Assembly: GCF_902729445.1 (NCBI RefSeq) | Contig: NZ_CACVCE010000073.1 | Coordinates: forward strand, 83,788 to 147,787 | DNA: 64,000 bases | Direction: 5' to 3' | Source of the DNA: Magnetospirillum sp902729445 | GTDB taxonomy: Bacteria; Pseudomonadota; Alphaproteobacteria; Rhodospirillales; Magnetospirillaceae | Shown: positions 50,868 through 58,311 of the stretch, one piece after another | How positions within the stretch are numbered: position 1 is the first letter of the stretch | Layout of the letters: each line of letters opens with the position of its first letter | Notes under the pieces: model-generated | The model's database searches: none | What the model saw: the letters and a program-made list of their open reading frames with translations, nothing else | Told to the model about the DNA's origin: nothing | Program-made: the position numbers and the translations under genes

Positions 50868-51068
50868 GATAGCCACGAGCCGGGCGAACCCGCGCATGTC
50901 CATGTGGATAAAGGGGCCGGCTCGGTGAAGATTTGGCTTCGGCCGGTTTCGGTGGCCCGCAATGTCGGCTTGTCGGCGCACCAAATCGCGGAGATCGTCC
51001 GGATGGTTGTCGATCGACAGGCGCTGCTGCTGGAGGCTTGGGATGGGTTTTTCAATACCAAAGGCTGA
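50868..51068 (+). pseudogene. DUF4160 gene remnant, 5' end missing
   Basis: The frame reads GDSHEPGEPAHVHVDKGAGS, then KIWLRPVSVARNVGLSAHQI and LLLEAWDGFFNTKG, a good DUF4160 match from the HVHV motif onward. The usual 15-20 N-terminal residues are missing: homology begins six bases after the paaK stop. No ATG is in frame; only GTG 50904 could start a 54-residue product without HVHV. Most simply a deletion joined the gene to paaK. Confidence 0.6.
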
Positions 51069-51300
51069 CGAGCGCGTGATGACGGTCAGGATCGACGATG
51101 CCGTCTTGTCCGTCGATCTTATGGACGGGCGCACCATTTCCGTCCCCCTTGCCTGGTATCCCCGTCTGCTGGCCGCGTCCTCTTCGCAGCGGGAGCATTG
51201 GGAGTTGGCGGACGGCGGCTACGGGATACATTGGCCCGAGCTTGATGAAGACCTCAGTACCGAGGGATTGTTGCGAGGAGCACCGGCTCCCTCGCGGTAG
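51043..51300 (+). CDS. DUF2442 protein, likely antitoxin-like partner of DUF4160
   Basis: 85 residues. The DUF2442 core is intact: VRIDDAVLSVDLMDGRTISV, LAWYPRLLAAS and GYGIHWPELDEDLSTEGLL. ATG 51043 has GGAGG six bases upstream, inside the end of the DUF4160 remnant. DUF4160 and DUF2442 genes commonly pair and are thought to be toxin-antitoxin-like. Here the partner is truncated, so this gene may be an orphan. Confidence 0.72.
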   Translation: MGFSIPKADERVMTVRIDDAVLSVDLMDGRTISVPLAWYPRLLAASSSQREHWELADGGYGIHWPELDEDLSTEGLLRGAPAPSR

Positions 51301-51306
51301 GCGGGC

Positions 51307-51933
51307 TCACACCCGCCGGAACACCCCCCAGGTGAAGGATTGGGTCTTGCCTGCCGGCGTGACGTGGTCTTCGCGGCGGGTTTCGATCAGCTCGAAATCC
51401 GGCCCCAGCACGCGGGCCAGGGATTCGATGTCGTGGCGGGCCACGGGCAAGCCGCTGCACTTTTCCGGCCCGTCGGGGGCGAAGGTGGCCAGGATCACCG
51501 TGCCGCCCGGCACCAAAGCGGTCATCAGGATGCGGCGATAGGCCTTCTGGTCCTCGGGCCGGGTCAGGAAATGAAACACCGCCCGGTCGTGCCACAATTC
51601 GAACAGGCCGGGCACCGGCCGCCATTCCAGGATGTCGGCCTCGATCCAGGTGACGTCGTCGCCGGCCGGCCCCAATCGTTCCGCCGCCTGGTCCAGCGCC
51701 GCCTGGGAAATGTCGAGCACCGCCACATGGTGCCAGCCGCGCTCGATCAGCCGATCGACCAGAGCCGAGGCGCCGCCGCCGATGTCGATGATGCCGGCAT
51801 CCTTGCGTAAGGCCTGGCGCTCGATCAGCTCCATGGACAGGGTCGGCTCGGGCTGGAACCAGCTGACCTCGTCGGCCTGCTTGGTGGTCCACACCTTCTG
51901 CCAGTGATCCTTGCGTTCCTCGTCGATGGTCAT
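51307..51933 (-). CDS. Class I SAM-dependent methyltransferase
   Basis: 208 residues. N-terminal W-rich segment (DHWQKVWTTKQADEVSWFQ), motif I IIDIGGGASALVDRLIERG, motif II VLDISQAALDQAAERLG, and WIEADILEWRPV. The HDRAVFHFLTRPEDQKAYRRI stretch is typical of the thiopurine/tellurite-resistance-like subfamily, but the substrate is unknown. It converges with the DUF2442 gene and is divergent from the DAHP synthase. Confidence 0.85.
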   Translation of the reverse strand: MTIDEERKDHWQKVWTTKQADEVSWFQPEPTLSMELIERQALRKDAGIIDIGGGASALVDRLIERGWHHVAVLDISQAALDQAAERLGPAGDDVTWIEADILEWRPVPGLFELWHDRAVFHFLTRPEDQKAYRRILMTALVPGGTVILATFAPDGPEKCSGLPVARHDIESLARVLGPDFELIETRREDHVTPAGKTQSFTWGVFRRV

Positions 51934-52076
51934 GATGCTCTGAATTCCGATGGTGATTGCATTGTGATATCGCCGGCCGTTGTCGTCACGCTGGAAATCG
52001 CGCTTGCTCCGTCGTATATCAACTGCCTTCGCCTCTCGCGATTGCGAGATGGCACTGGCTGATCTTCGAGGATGAC

Positions 52077-53459
52077 ATGGCGGACGTGTGGACTCCCGAC
52101 ACCTGGCGGACCAAGACCTTGCACCAGGTTCCGACCTATCCGGACCAGGCCAAGCTGGCCCAGACCGAAGAGGCGCTGGCCACCTTTCCGCCGCTGGTGT
52201 TCGCCGGTGAGGCCCGGCGCCTGAAGGCGTCGTTGGCCAATGTCGCCGACGGCAAGGCCTTCCTGCTGCAGGGCGGCGATTGCGCCGAAAGCTTCGCCGA
52301 ATTCCGCGCCAACAACATCCGCGATACCTTCCGCGTCATGCTGCAGATGGCGGTGGTGCTGACCTACGGCGCCGCCATGCCGGTGGTCAAGGTCGGCCGC
52401 ATGGCCGGCCAGTTCGCCAAGCCGCGCTCGGCCGACAACGAGACCATCGACGGCGTGACCCTGCCCAGCTATCGCGGCGACATCATCAACGGCATCGAGT
52501 TCACCCCCGAGGCCCGCATCCCCGATCCCGACCGCATGGTCCGCGCCTACAACCAGTCGGCCGCCACGCTGAACCTGTTGCGCGCCTTCGCCCAGGGCGG
52601 CTATGCCGACCTGCACAAGGTGCATCAGTGGACGCTGGGCTGCGTCGCCGGCAGCCTGCAGGGCAAGCTGTACGAGGAAATGGCCAACCGCCTGTCCGAG
52701 ACGCTGGCCTTCATGGGCGCCTGCGGCATGACCAGCGAGACCACCCCCCAGATCCGCGAGACCGAGTTCTTCACCAGCCACGAGGCGCTGTTGCTGCCCT
52801 ACGAGCAGGCGCTGACCCGCATCGATTCGACCTCGGGCGACTGGTACGATTGCTCGGCCCACATGCTGTGGATCGGCGAGCGCACCCGCCAGTTGGATGC
52901 CGGCCATGTCGAGTTCCTCAGGGGCGTCAAGAATCCGATCGGCTTCAAGGCCGGCCCCGGCATGTCGGGCGACGATCTGCTGCGTTTGATCGACAGCTTG
53001 AACCCCGCCAACGAGCCCGGCCGCATCACCGTCATCACCCGCATGGGCGCCGAGAAGATCGAGGAAAAGCTGCCAGCCCTGGTCCGCCACGTCACCCGCG
53101 AGGGCCGTTCGGTGGTGTGGTCGTGCGACCCGATGCACGCCAATACCGTCAAGGCCAGCACCGGCTACAAGACCCGCGAGTTCGACCGCATCCTGGCCGA
53201 GGTCCGCGCCTTCTTCGCCGTGCACAAGGCGGAAGGCACCCATGCCGGCGGCGTCCATTTCGAGATGACCGGCCAGGATGTCACCGAATGCGTCGGCGGC
53301 AGCAAGGCGGTGACCGAGGCCCGGCTGGGCGATCGCTACCACACCCATTGCGACCCGCGCCTGAACGCCAACCAGGCCCTGGAGCTGGCCTTCCTGATCG
53401 CCGACCAGCTGAAGGCGGAACGCCTGAGCGACCAGGCGGCCAAGGTGGCGGCGCGCTAA
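52077..53459 (+). CDS. Class II DAHP synthase
   Basis: 460 residues of the plant/actinobacterial-type 3-deoxy-D-arabino-heptulosonate-7-phosphate synthase, which starts the shikimate pathway from phosphoenolpyruvate and erythrose-4-phosphate. Signatures: LQGGDCAESFAEF with the metal-binding Cys, KVGRMAGQFAKPRS, PSYRGDIING, SHEALLLPYEQALTR and the end CDPRLNANQALELAFL. ATG at 52077 is used with GAGG five bases upstream; the earlier in-frame start lies in the divergent promoter region. Confidence 0.93.
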   Translation: MADVWTPDTWRTKTLHQVPTYPDQAKLAQTEEALATFPPLVFAGEARRLKASLANVADGKAFLLQGGDCAESFAEFRANNIRDTFRVMLQMAVVLTYGAAMPVVKVGRMAGQFAKPRSADNETIDGVTLPSYRGDIINGIEFTPEARIPDPDRMVRAYNQSAATLNLLRAFAQGGYADLHKVHQWTLGCVAGSLQGKLYEEMANRLSETLAFMGACGMTSETTPQIRETEFFTSHEALLLPYEQALTRIDSTSGDWYDCSAHMLWIGERTRQLDAGHVEFLRGVKNPIGFKAGPGMSGDDLLRLIDSLNPANEPGRITVITRMGAEKIEEKLPALVRHVTREGRSVVWSCDPMHANTVKASTGYKTREFDRILAEVRAFFAVHKAEGTHAGGVHFEMTGQDVTECVGGSKAVTEARLGDRYHTHCDPRLNANQALELAFLIADQLKAERLSDQAAKVAAR

Positions 53460-53469
53460 GCGGCAGGGA

Positions 53470-54345
53470 TCAGACCAGCGCTTCCGCTTCGGCCGCCTTG
53501 GTCTCGTCGCCCAGGCGGCGAAACAAGGTGGCTGCATGGATCAGGTGGCGCCGGGCCGGTGCCGATTGGGTCGGCGCGATCAGCCGGGCATATTCCACCA
53601 GGGTTTCGGCCTCGGTCCGCAGATCGCCGATGGCCGCGTAAAGATGACGCGAGGCGTTCAGCGCCTCCTTGGCGCCCTCCAGGTCGCCCATGTCCGTGGC
53701 GACATGGCCGACGCCGCGCAGGGCCGCCGCCTCGCCCAGGGCGTCGCCGGCCTCGCGGTAAAGATCGACCGCTTCGCTGAAGGATTGGCGCGCCAGGTCG
53801 GCATGACCCAGGCGGCGCTGCAGCGCCGCCACCGCTCGCAAGCCGTTGGCCTGGCCCAAGGTGTCGTGGGCCTGGCGGTACAGGGTCAGGGCGCTTGTGT
53901 AATGGTCCAGGGCGCGATCGTGGCGGCCCAGGTCCCGTTCCAGGTGTCCCAACCGCTTGGCGACATGGGCCTGGCCCGATATGTCGCAGGCGGCGTCGAA
54001 CATCTCGCCGGCCGATTGATAGAACTGCCGGGCTTCGGCTTCGTGGCCCTCGCGCCACGCCAGCGCGCCCAGGCGGACCAGGGCACCGGCCTGGCCGCGC
54101 CCATCGCCCGCCGCCGACAGCACCGCGCGGGCCTCGGCATAGGTTTCGCGGGCGTGGGAATGCATGCCGGTCTCGGCTTCGAGATCGCCCAATTGCAGCA
54201 GCGCCTGTCCTTCGCAGGAATGGTCGCCCTGTTCGTGGGCCTGCAGGCGGGCGCGGCGGAAGGCCTCGGCGGCTCGCTGCGGCTCGCCGGCCAGCCACAG
54301 CCGTTCGGCGTCGTCCAGCGTCAGTTCCGCCTTGCTCTTGCCCAT
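53470..54345 (-). CDS. TPR protein
   Basis: 291 residues formed by about seven helix-turn-helix tetratricopeptide repeats of the 40-residue Rapsyn/LGN type (for example AHVAKRLGHLERDLGRHDRA and NGLRAVAALQRRLGHADLAR). No signal peptide or enzyme domain. A protein-interaction scaffold; partner unknown. It converges with the DAHP synthase with ten bases between stops. ATG at 54345 starts MGKSKAELTLDDAERLWLAG. Confidence 0.85.
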   Translation of the reverse strand: MGKSKAELTLDDAERLWLAGEPQRAAEAFRRARLQAHEQGDHSCEGQALLQLGDLEAETGMHSHARETYAEARAVLSAAGDGRGQAGALVRLGALAWREGHEAEARQFYQSAGEMFDAACDISGQAHVAKRLGHLERDLGRHDRALDHYTSALTLYRQAHDTLGQANGLRAVAALQRRLGHADLARQSFSEAVDLYREAGDALGEAAALRGVGHVATDMGDLEGAKEALNASRHLYAAIGDLRTEAETLVEYARLIAPTQSAPARRHLIHAATLFRRLGDETKAAEAEALV

Positions 54346-54474
54346 GATTCGCTCCGCGCGTGAAGGGGGTCGGGCGACAATGGTAAGCCGATGGCGGGCC
54401 GGGGTAAACCGTTGCCGATGTCTCCGGTTCAACCAAAATTACGCTTGGACACCGGCAGCGGGGAGGGGTAAACC

Positions 54475-54969
54475 TTGGTTATGCGTTTCGGCATTTTCAT
54501 GCTGGTGTTTCTTGCCCCCATGGCGGCGGTCGCGGCCGACTGCACGGCGCCCGCCGACGCGCGGGTCGATTGGCAGCGCTGCTTCATGGATGGGCGCGAT
54601 TTGGCCAAGGAAAAGCTGGCCGGGGCCAGGCTGCGCGAAACCAGTTTCCAGCGCGCCAACCTGGATGGCGCCGATCTTTCCCTGGTCGATGCCTATCGCG
54701 CCCGCTTCACCAGCGCCGAGATGCGCGCAGCAAGGCTTGACGGCGGCGTCTTCATCGAGGCCGACTTCACCAAGACCGACCTCGAGGGCGCGTCGCTGGT
54801 GGATGCCGACCTGCGGCGGACGCGGTTCTTTCGCGCCTCGCTGAAGGGGGCGAATTTGACCGGAGCCAAGCTGGCCGGGGCCGACTTCCTGCACGCCGAT
54901 CTGTCGGGGGCGCGGTGGGTCGATGGGATCAAGATCTGCGCCGAGGGGTCGCTCGGCCAATGTCACTGA
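54475..54969 (+). CDS. Secreted pentapeptide-repeat protein
   Basis: 164 residues. Signal peptide MRFGIFMLVFLAPMAAVAA, then a pentapeptide-repeat helix with A(D/N)Lxx units (FQRANLDGADLSLVDA, EADFTKTDLEGASLVDADL, KGANLTGAKLAGADFLHADLSG split across turns). Cys residues near both ends may pair. GGAGG stands eight bases before TTG 54475 and 14 before ATG 54481, so the TTG start (two extra codons) is slightly favoured. Confidence 0.78.
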   Translation: MVMRFGIFMLVFLAPMAAVAADCTAPADARVDWQRCFMDGRDLAKEKLAGARLRETSFQRANLDGADLSLVDAYRARFTSAEMRAARLDGGVFIEADFTKTDLEGASLVDADLRRTRFFRASLKGANLTGAKLAGADFLHADLSGARWVDGIKICAEGSLGQCH

Positions 54970-54996
54970 GTCCATGTCACTGAGATCGAGGCAGGT

Positions 54997-56061
54997 GTGT
55001 TCAAGTTCTCCGATCCGATCGAAGTCGCCGCCCATTGTGCCCGGGCCGCCCTGGGCATGATGGATCGGCACGGCGTGCCGGCGCATCCCAACAATTTCAT
55101 CATCTGGTACGCCTTCGTGGCCGACCGCGACCCCGAATTGACCAAGGCGATCAACGGGGTGCTGCGGGCCGGGCAGAAATTCTCGGACGATGTCTGCGCC
55201 GATCTCTATGAACGCTTCTTCGGCACCAGCCAGCACGAGGCGGAATTGCGCGCCGTCGGCCAGCGCATCGAGAACGCCGTCGCCCAGGTGCTGGCCTATC
55301 TGTCCACCGCCAACCAAGGCGCGGCGCAATATGGCGAGGCGCTGGTCAGCTTCTCGGGCGAATTGAATCGCGATCCGGCCCCCAACGATCTGGGCGACCT
55401 GATCCGTGGCATCCTGGACGAGACCAAGTCGATGATCGAGGTCAACCGCCAGCTCGAGGAACGGCTGGAAAGCTCGTCGGGTGAGATCGCCCGCCTGCGC
55501 GAGGACCTGGACCAGTTGAAGCGCGAGGCCACCACCGACGCGCTGACCGGCCTGGCCAACCGCAAGCTGTTCGACGTCGCCCTGCGCGAAGCGGCGCTGG
55601 AAGGCGAGGAGGACCGCTCGTTCCTGTGCCTGCTGATGATCGACATCGATTTCTTCAAGCAATTCAACGACAGCCACGGCCACATGCTGGGCGATCAGGT
55701 GCTGAAGCTGGTGGCCCGCACCATCCAGGACAGCGTCAAGGGCAAGGACACCGCCGCCCGCTATGGCGGCGAGGAATTCGCGGTGATCCTGCCGGGCACC
55801 CGCCTCATCGAGGCGATCGCCGTGGCCGACACCATCCGCCGCAACGTCGCCAGCCGCAAGGTGCTGAACCGGCGCACCAATCAGGTGCTGGGTCAGGTGA
55901 CCTTGTCGATCGGCGTGGCCGAGTACGAATTCGGCGAAAGCCTGGGCGCCTTTGTCCACCGCGCCGACGAGGCGCTTTACATGGCCAAGCGCGAGGGACG
56001 CAACCGGGTGATCAGCCAGACCGAGCTGCGCGGCACCCAGGCGCTTGATTTCGAGCCCTGA
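54997..56061 (+). CDS. Diguanylate cyclase (GGDEF)
   Basis: 354 residues, soluble. The N-terminal 160 residues are helical with no known sensor domain (DPIEVAAHCARAALGMMDRHG; WYAFVADRDPELTKAINGVL), followed by a coiled-coil linker and a GGDEF domain with DALTGLANRKLFD, LLMIDIDFFKQFND and the active site RYGGEEF. It should make cyclic di-GMP. The inhibitory site upstream of the active site reads KGKD in place of RxxD, so product inhibition may be weak. GTG start. Confidence 0.92.
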   Translation: MFKFSDPIEVAAHCARAALGMMDRHGVPAHPNNFIIWYAFVADRDPELTKAINGVLRAGQKFSDDVCADLYERFFGTSQHEAELRAVGQRIENAVAQVLAYLSTANQGAAQYGEALVSFSGELNRDPAPNDLGDLIRGILDETKSMIEVNRQLEERLESSSGEIARLREDLDQLKREATTDALTGLANRKLFDVALREAALEGEEDRSFLCLLMIDIDFFKQFNDSHGHMLGDQVLKLVARTIQDSVKGKDTAARYGGEEFAVILPGTRLIEAIAVADTIRRNVASRKVLNRRTNQVLGQVTLSIGVAEYEFGESLGAFVHRADEALYMAKREGRNRVISQTELRGTQALDFEP

Positions 56062-56067
56062 TCGCCG

Positions 56068-56088
56068 CCCGCCACCGGGCCTGGCGGG
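56068..56088. terminator. Stem-loop between convergent genes
   Basis: CCCGCCA and TGGCGGG pair perfectly around CCGGGCC between the diguanylate cyclase and transporter stops. No T-run on either side, so termination is only suggested. Confidence 0.4.
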
Positions 56089-57318
56089 TTACCAAACCAT
56101 CCATTGGCCGGCCCACAGCCAAGCGACGGCCACCGCCATGGTGGCCAGCGTCATGGGGATGCCGGCGCGGGCGAAATCCAGGAAGCTCAGCCTGACCCCC
56201 GAGATGGCGGCCCGCTCGGCGACGATGATGTTGGCCAGGCTGCCCACCAGCAGCAGGTTGCCGGCCAGCGTCGACAACAGCGCCATGCCGTAAAGCGGGC
56301 CGACATCATCGACCGGCCACAAGGACAACAGCAGCATGGTCGCCGGCACGTTGCCGATGGTGTTGCTGGCCGCCAGCATCATCGGGGCCATCGCGCTCAG
56401 GCGGTCGGGCATCCAGCCGGTTTCCGCCAGCCACTCGATCGCCGTCGAGGCCATGCCGGTCGAGGAAAAGGCGTCGGTGACCACGAACAGGCAGGCGAAC
56501 AACAGCAGCAGGTGCCAATCGACGGCGCCAATCATGTCGCGGCTGGCCAGACGGCGGCTGAGCAGCAGAAGGCCCGCCACCAGCAACGCGCCGACCTCGC
56601 GCGGCAGGTCGGTGGCGAACAGCGCCAGCAGGAAGATTATGGCGGCGACGCCCTTGCCGTATTGCCACGGGTCGGGACGCGGCACCGGAATGGCCGGCGG
56701 CGGCTGCGGCTCGGCGGTCAGCGCGCCCTTCCACAGCCACAGGATCATGCGGTGGACGATGACCAGGCTGATCAGGGCCGGCACCGCGCAGGCCACCATG
56801 AAATGCCAGAAATCCAGCCCGCCGACCTGGCCGATCAGGATGTTCTGCGGGTTGCCGATCACCGTCATCGCCGATCCGGCATTGGCGCCGCCGGCCAGGC
56901 CCAGCAGGAAGGGGCGGGGGTCCAGGCCCCTCTGGCGCACGCCCTCGGCCAGGATCGGGGTCATGGCGAATACCACGATGTCGTTGGCCAGGATCGCCGA
57001 CAACAGGCCCGACACCAGGATGGTGACGAACAGGATGCGGCTGCTGGAGCCGGTGGCGGCGGCGACCCGGGCGGCGGCCATGCGGTAAAGGCCGGCTTCC
57101 TGGAACTGGGCCGAGACGATCATCAGGGCGAACAGCAGCAAAAGGGTCGGCATGTCGATGGCGGCGCCGGCCTCGTCCACATCCATGGCGCCGCTGACCA
57201 GCAGGCCGACGGCGGCCAGCAAGGCGATGCCGGTGCGGTCGAGCTTCAGGCCCGGAACACGGCCCAGGGCCATGCCGACATAGGTGAAGACGAACAGGCC
57301 GACCGTGACGGTGTCCAT
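56089..57318 (-). CDS. SLC13/ArsB-superfamily ion transporter
   Basis: 409 residues with about eleven membrane helices. Typical ion-transporter superfamily features: SAILANDIVVFAMTPIL, AGGANAGSAMTVIGNPQNILIG, and a second half with SNTIGNVPATMLLLSL and AGNLLLVGSLANIIVAE, the paired NP/N-rich hairpins of this fold. Substrate could be arsenite, Na+/H+ or a dicarboxylate. No ars genes surround it. Confidence 0.82.
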   Translation of the reverse strand: MDTVTVGLFVFTYVGMALGRVPGLKLDRTGIALLAAVGLLVSGAMDVDEAGAAIDMPTLLLLFALMIVSAQFQEAGLYRMAAARVAAATGSSSRILFVTILVSGLLSAILANDIVVFAMTPILAEGVRQRGLDPRPFLLGLAGGANAGSAMTVIGNPQNILIGQVGGLDFWHFMVACAVPALISLVIVHRMILWLWKGALTAEPQPPPAIPVPRPDPWQYGKGVAAIIFLLALFATDLPREVGALLVAGLLLLSRRLASRDMIGAVDWHLLLLFACLFVVTDAFSSTGMASTAIEWLAETGWMPDRLSAMAPMMLAASNTIGNVPATMLLLSLWPVDDVGPLYGMALLSTLAGNLLLVGSLANIIVAERAAISGVRLSFLDFARAGIPMTLATMAVAVAWLWAGQWMVW

Positions 57319-57361
57319 GGGGTCACAGACTAACCGGACCGGACGGCCCTGTCATGGCCTG

Positions 57362-58213
57362 TTACGGACAGGTGGCGTGCTGGTTGGCCTGGGCGAAGCC
57401 GGCGCACCACGGCACGCGGGCGGGCGTGCATTCGGCCCATTGGGCCGGCGGCCATTCGGCATGGCGCGCGCACACCTGGCAGGGTGGCTGGCCCGAGCCG
57501 CCGCATCCCTGGCTGATGCCGATCTGCGGCCGGGTGGTGCGGCCGACGCCCTGGCTGAACAGGCTGATTTCGTCGGGGCTTAACGAGCGGCGATAGATCA
57601 CCACGTCGGCGATCTCGCCGCGGAAGGTCGATTTGATCCCCGGCCCGCCGCCCAGTCCGTAACGTCCGCTGAATGGCGCCGGCGCCACCGACACCGCCGG
57701 CAATTGCCGCTCGAAGGTCTTCCAGCCGTTGACCCACAGGATCAAGGTGCGGCTGGCGGCGTCGTGGGTCAGGGCGAAATGGGCCCAGCGCTTCCATTGC
57801 GGCGTGATGTCGGTGGTCAGCAATTGGGGCGTGGTGCCGTCGCCCAGGTCATAGGCCAGGGCGCCGCGGCGGCCGACCAACCCCAGCCGGCCGATGATCG
57901 GGGTGAAATCGGTTCCGGCGCTGTCGTACTTGATCCAGGCCGAAATGGCGAAATCGGCGAAATCGGCGGTGTCGTTGGGGGGGATCTCGATCCAGCCGCC
58001 GTCGAAGCGGGTGGAGCCGGTGAACGGCCCGGCCGTGGGCTCGATGGTCACGGCGCCTCGGCCGGTGCCGTGCAGTTCCCGGGGCGAGGCGTCGAAGCTG
58101 TCGTTGGTCAGCGGCCAATAGGCCCACAGATCGTCGGCCAAGCGATGGGCCAACGCCCCGCTTCCCGTCGCCGCGAACAGCGAGACGGCCAGCAACCATA
58201 CGACGAACCTCAT
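57362..58213 (-). CDS. Secreted LamG-like (concanavalin A-fold) protein
   Basis: 283 residues. Signal peptide (MRFVVWLLAVSLFAATGSGALA) and a LamG-type jelly roll from about 28 to 220: ADDLWAYWPLTNDSFDASP, RFDGGWIEIPPND, FAISAWIKYDSAG, WAHFALTHDAASRTLILWVNG, GEIADVVIYRRSLSPDEI. The C-terminus is Cys-rich (six Cys after residue 240, for example GCGGSGQPPCQVC). Extracellular binding role, perhaps to a sugar. Confidence 0.83.
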   Translation of the reverse strand: MRFVVWLLAVSLFAATGSGALAHRLADDLWAYWPLTNDSFDASPRELHGTGRGAVTIEPTAGPFTGSTRFDGGWIEIPPNDTADFADFAISAWIKYDSAGTDFTPIIGRLGLVGRRGALAYDLGDGTTPQLLTTDITPQWKRWAHFALTHDAASRTLILWVNGWKTFERQLPAVSVAPAPFSGRYGLGGGPGIKSTFRGEIADVVIYRRSLSPDEISLFSQGVGRTTRPQIGISQGCGGSGQPPCQVCARHAEWPPAQWAECTPARVPWCAGFAQANQHATCP

Positions 58214-58311
58214 GTCGATCCCTCATCCCCAAAGGACCGAACCCCGGGGCAGGAGTAACACCCGCCAGCGGGCATGGCAAACGCCGAAATGTGACGCTAT
58301 AGTCTGCCGCC

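Noticed and set aside
56089..57318. The ion transporter as a magnetosome MamN homologue
   Set aside because: MamN belongs to the same broad superfamily, but no other magnetosome gene is nearby and the sequence blocks seen are general to the superfamily.
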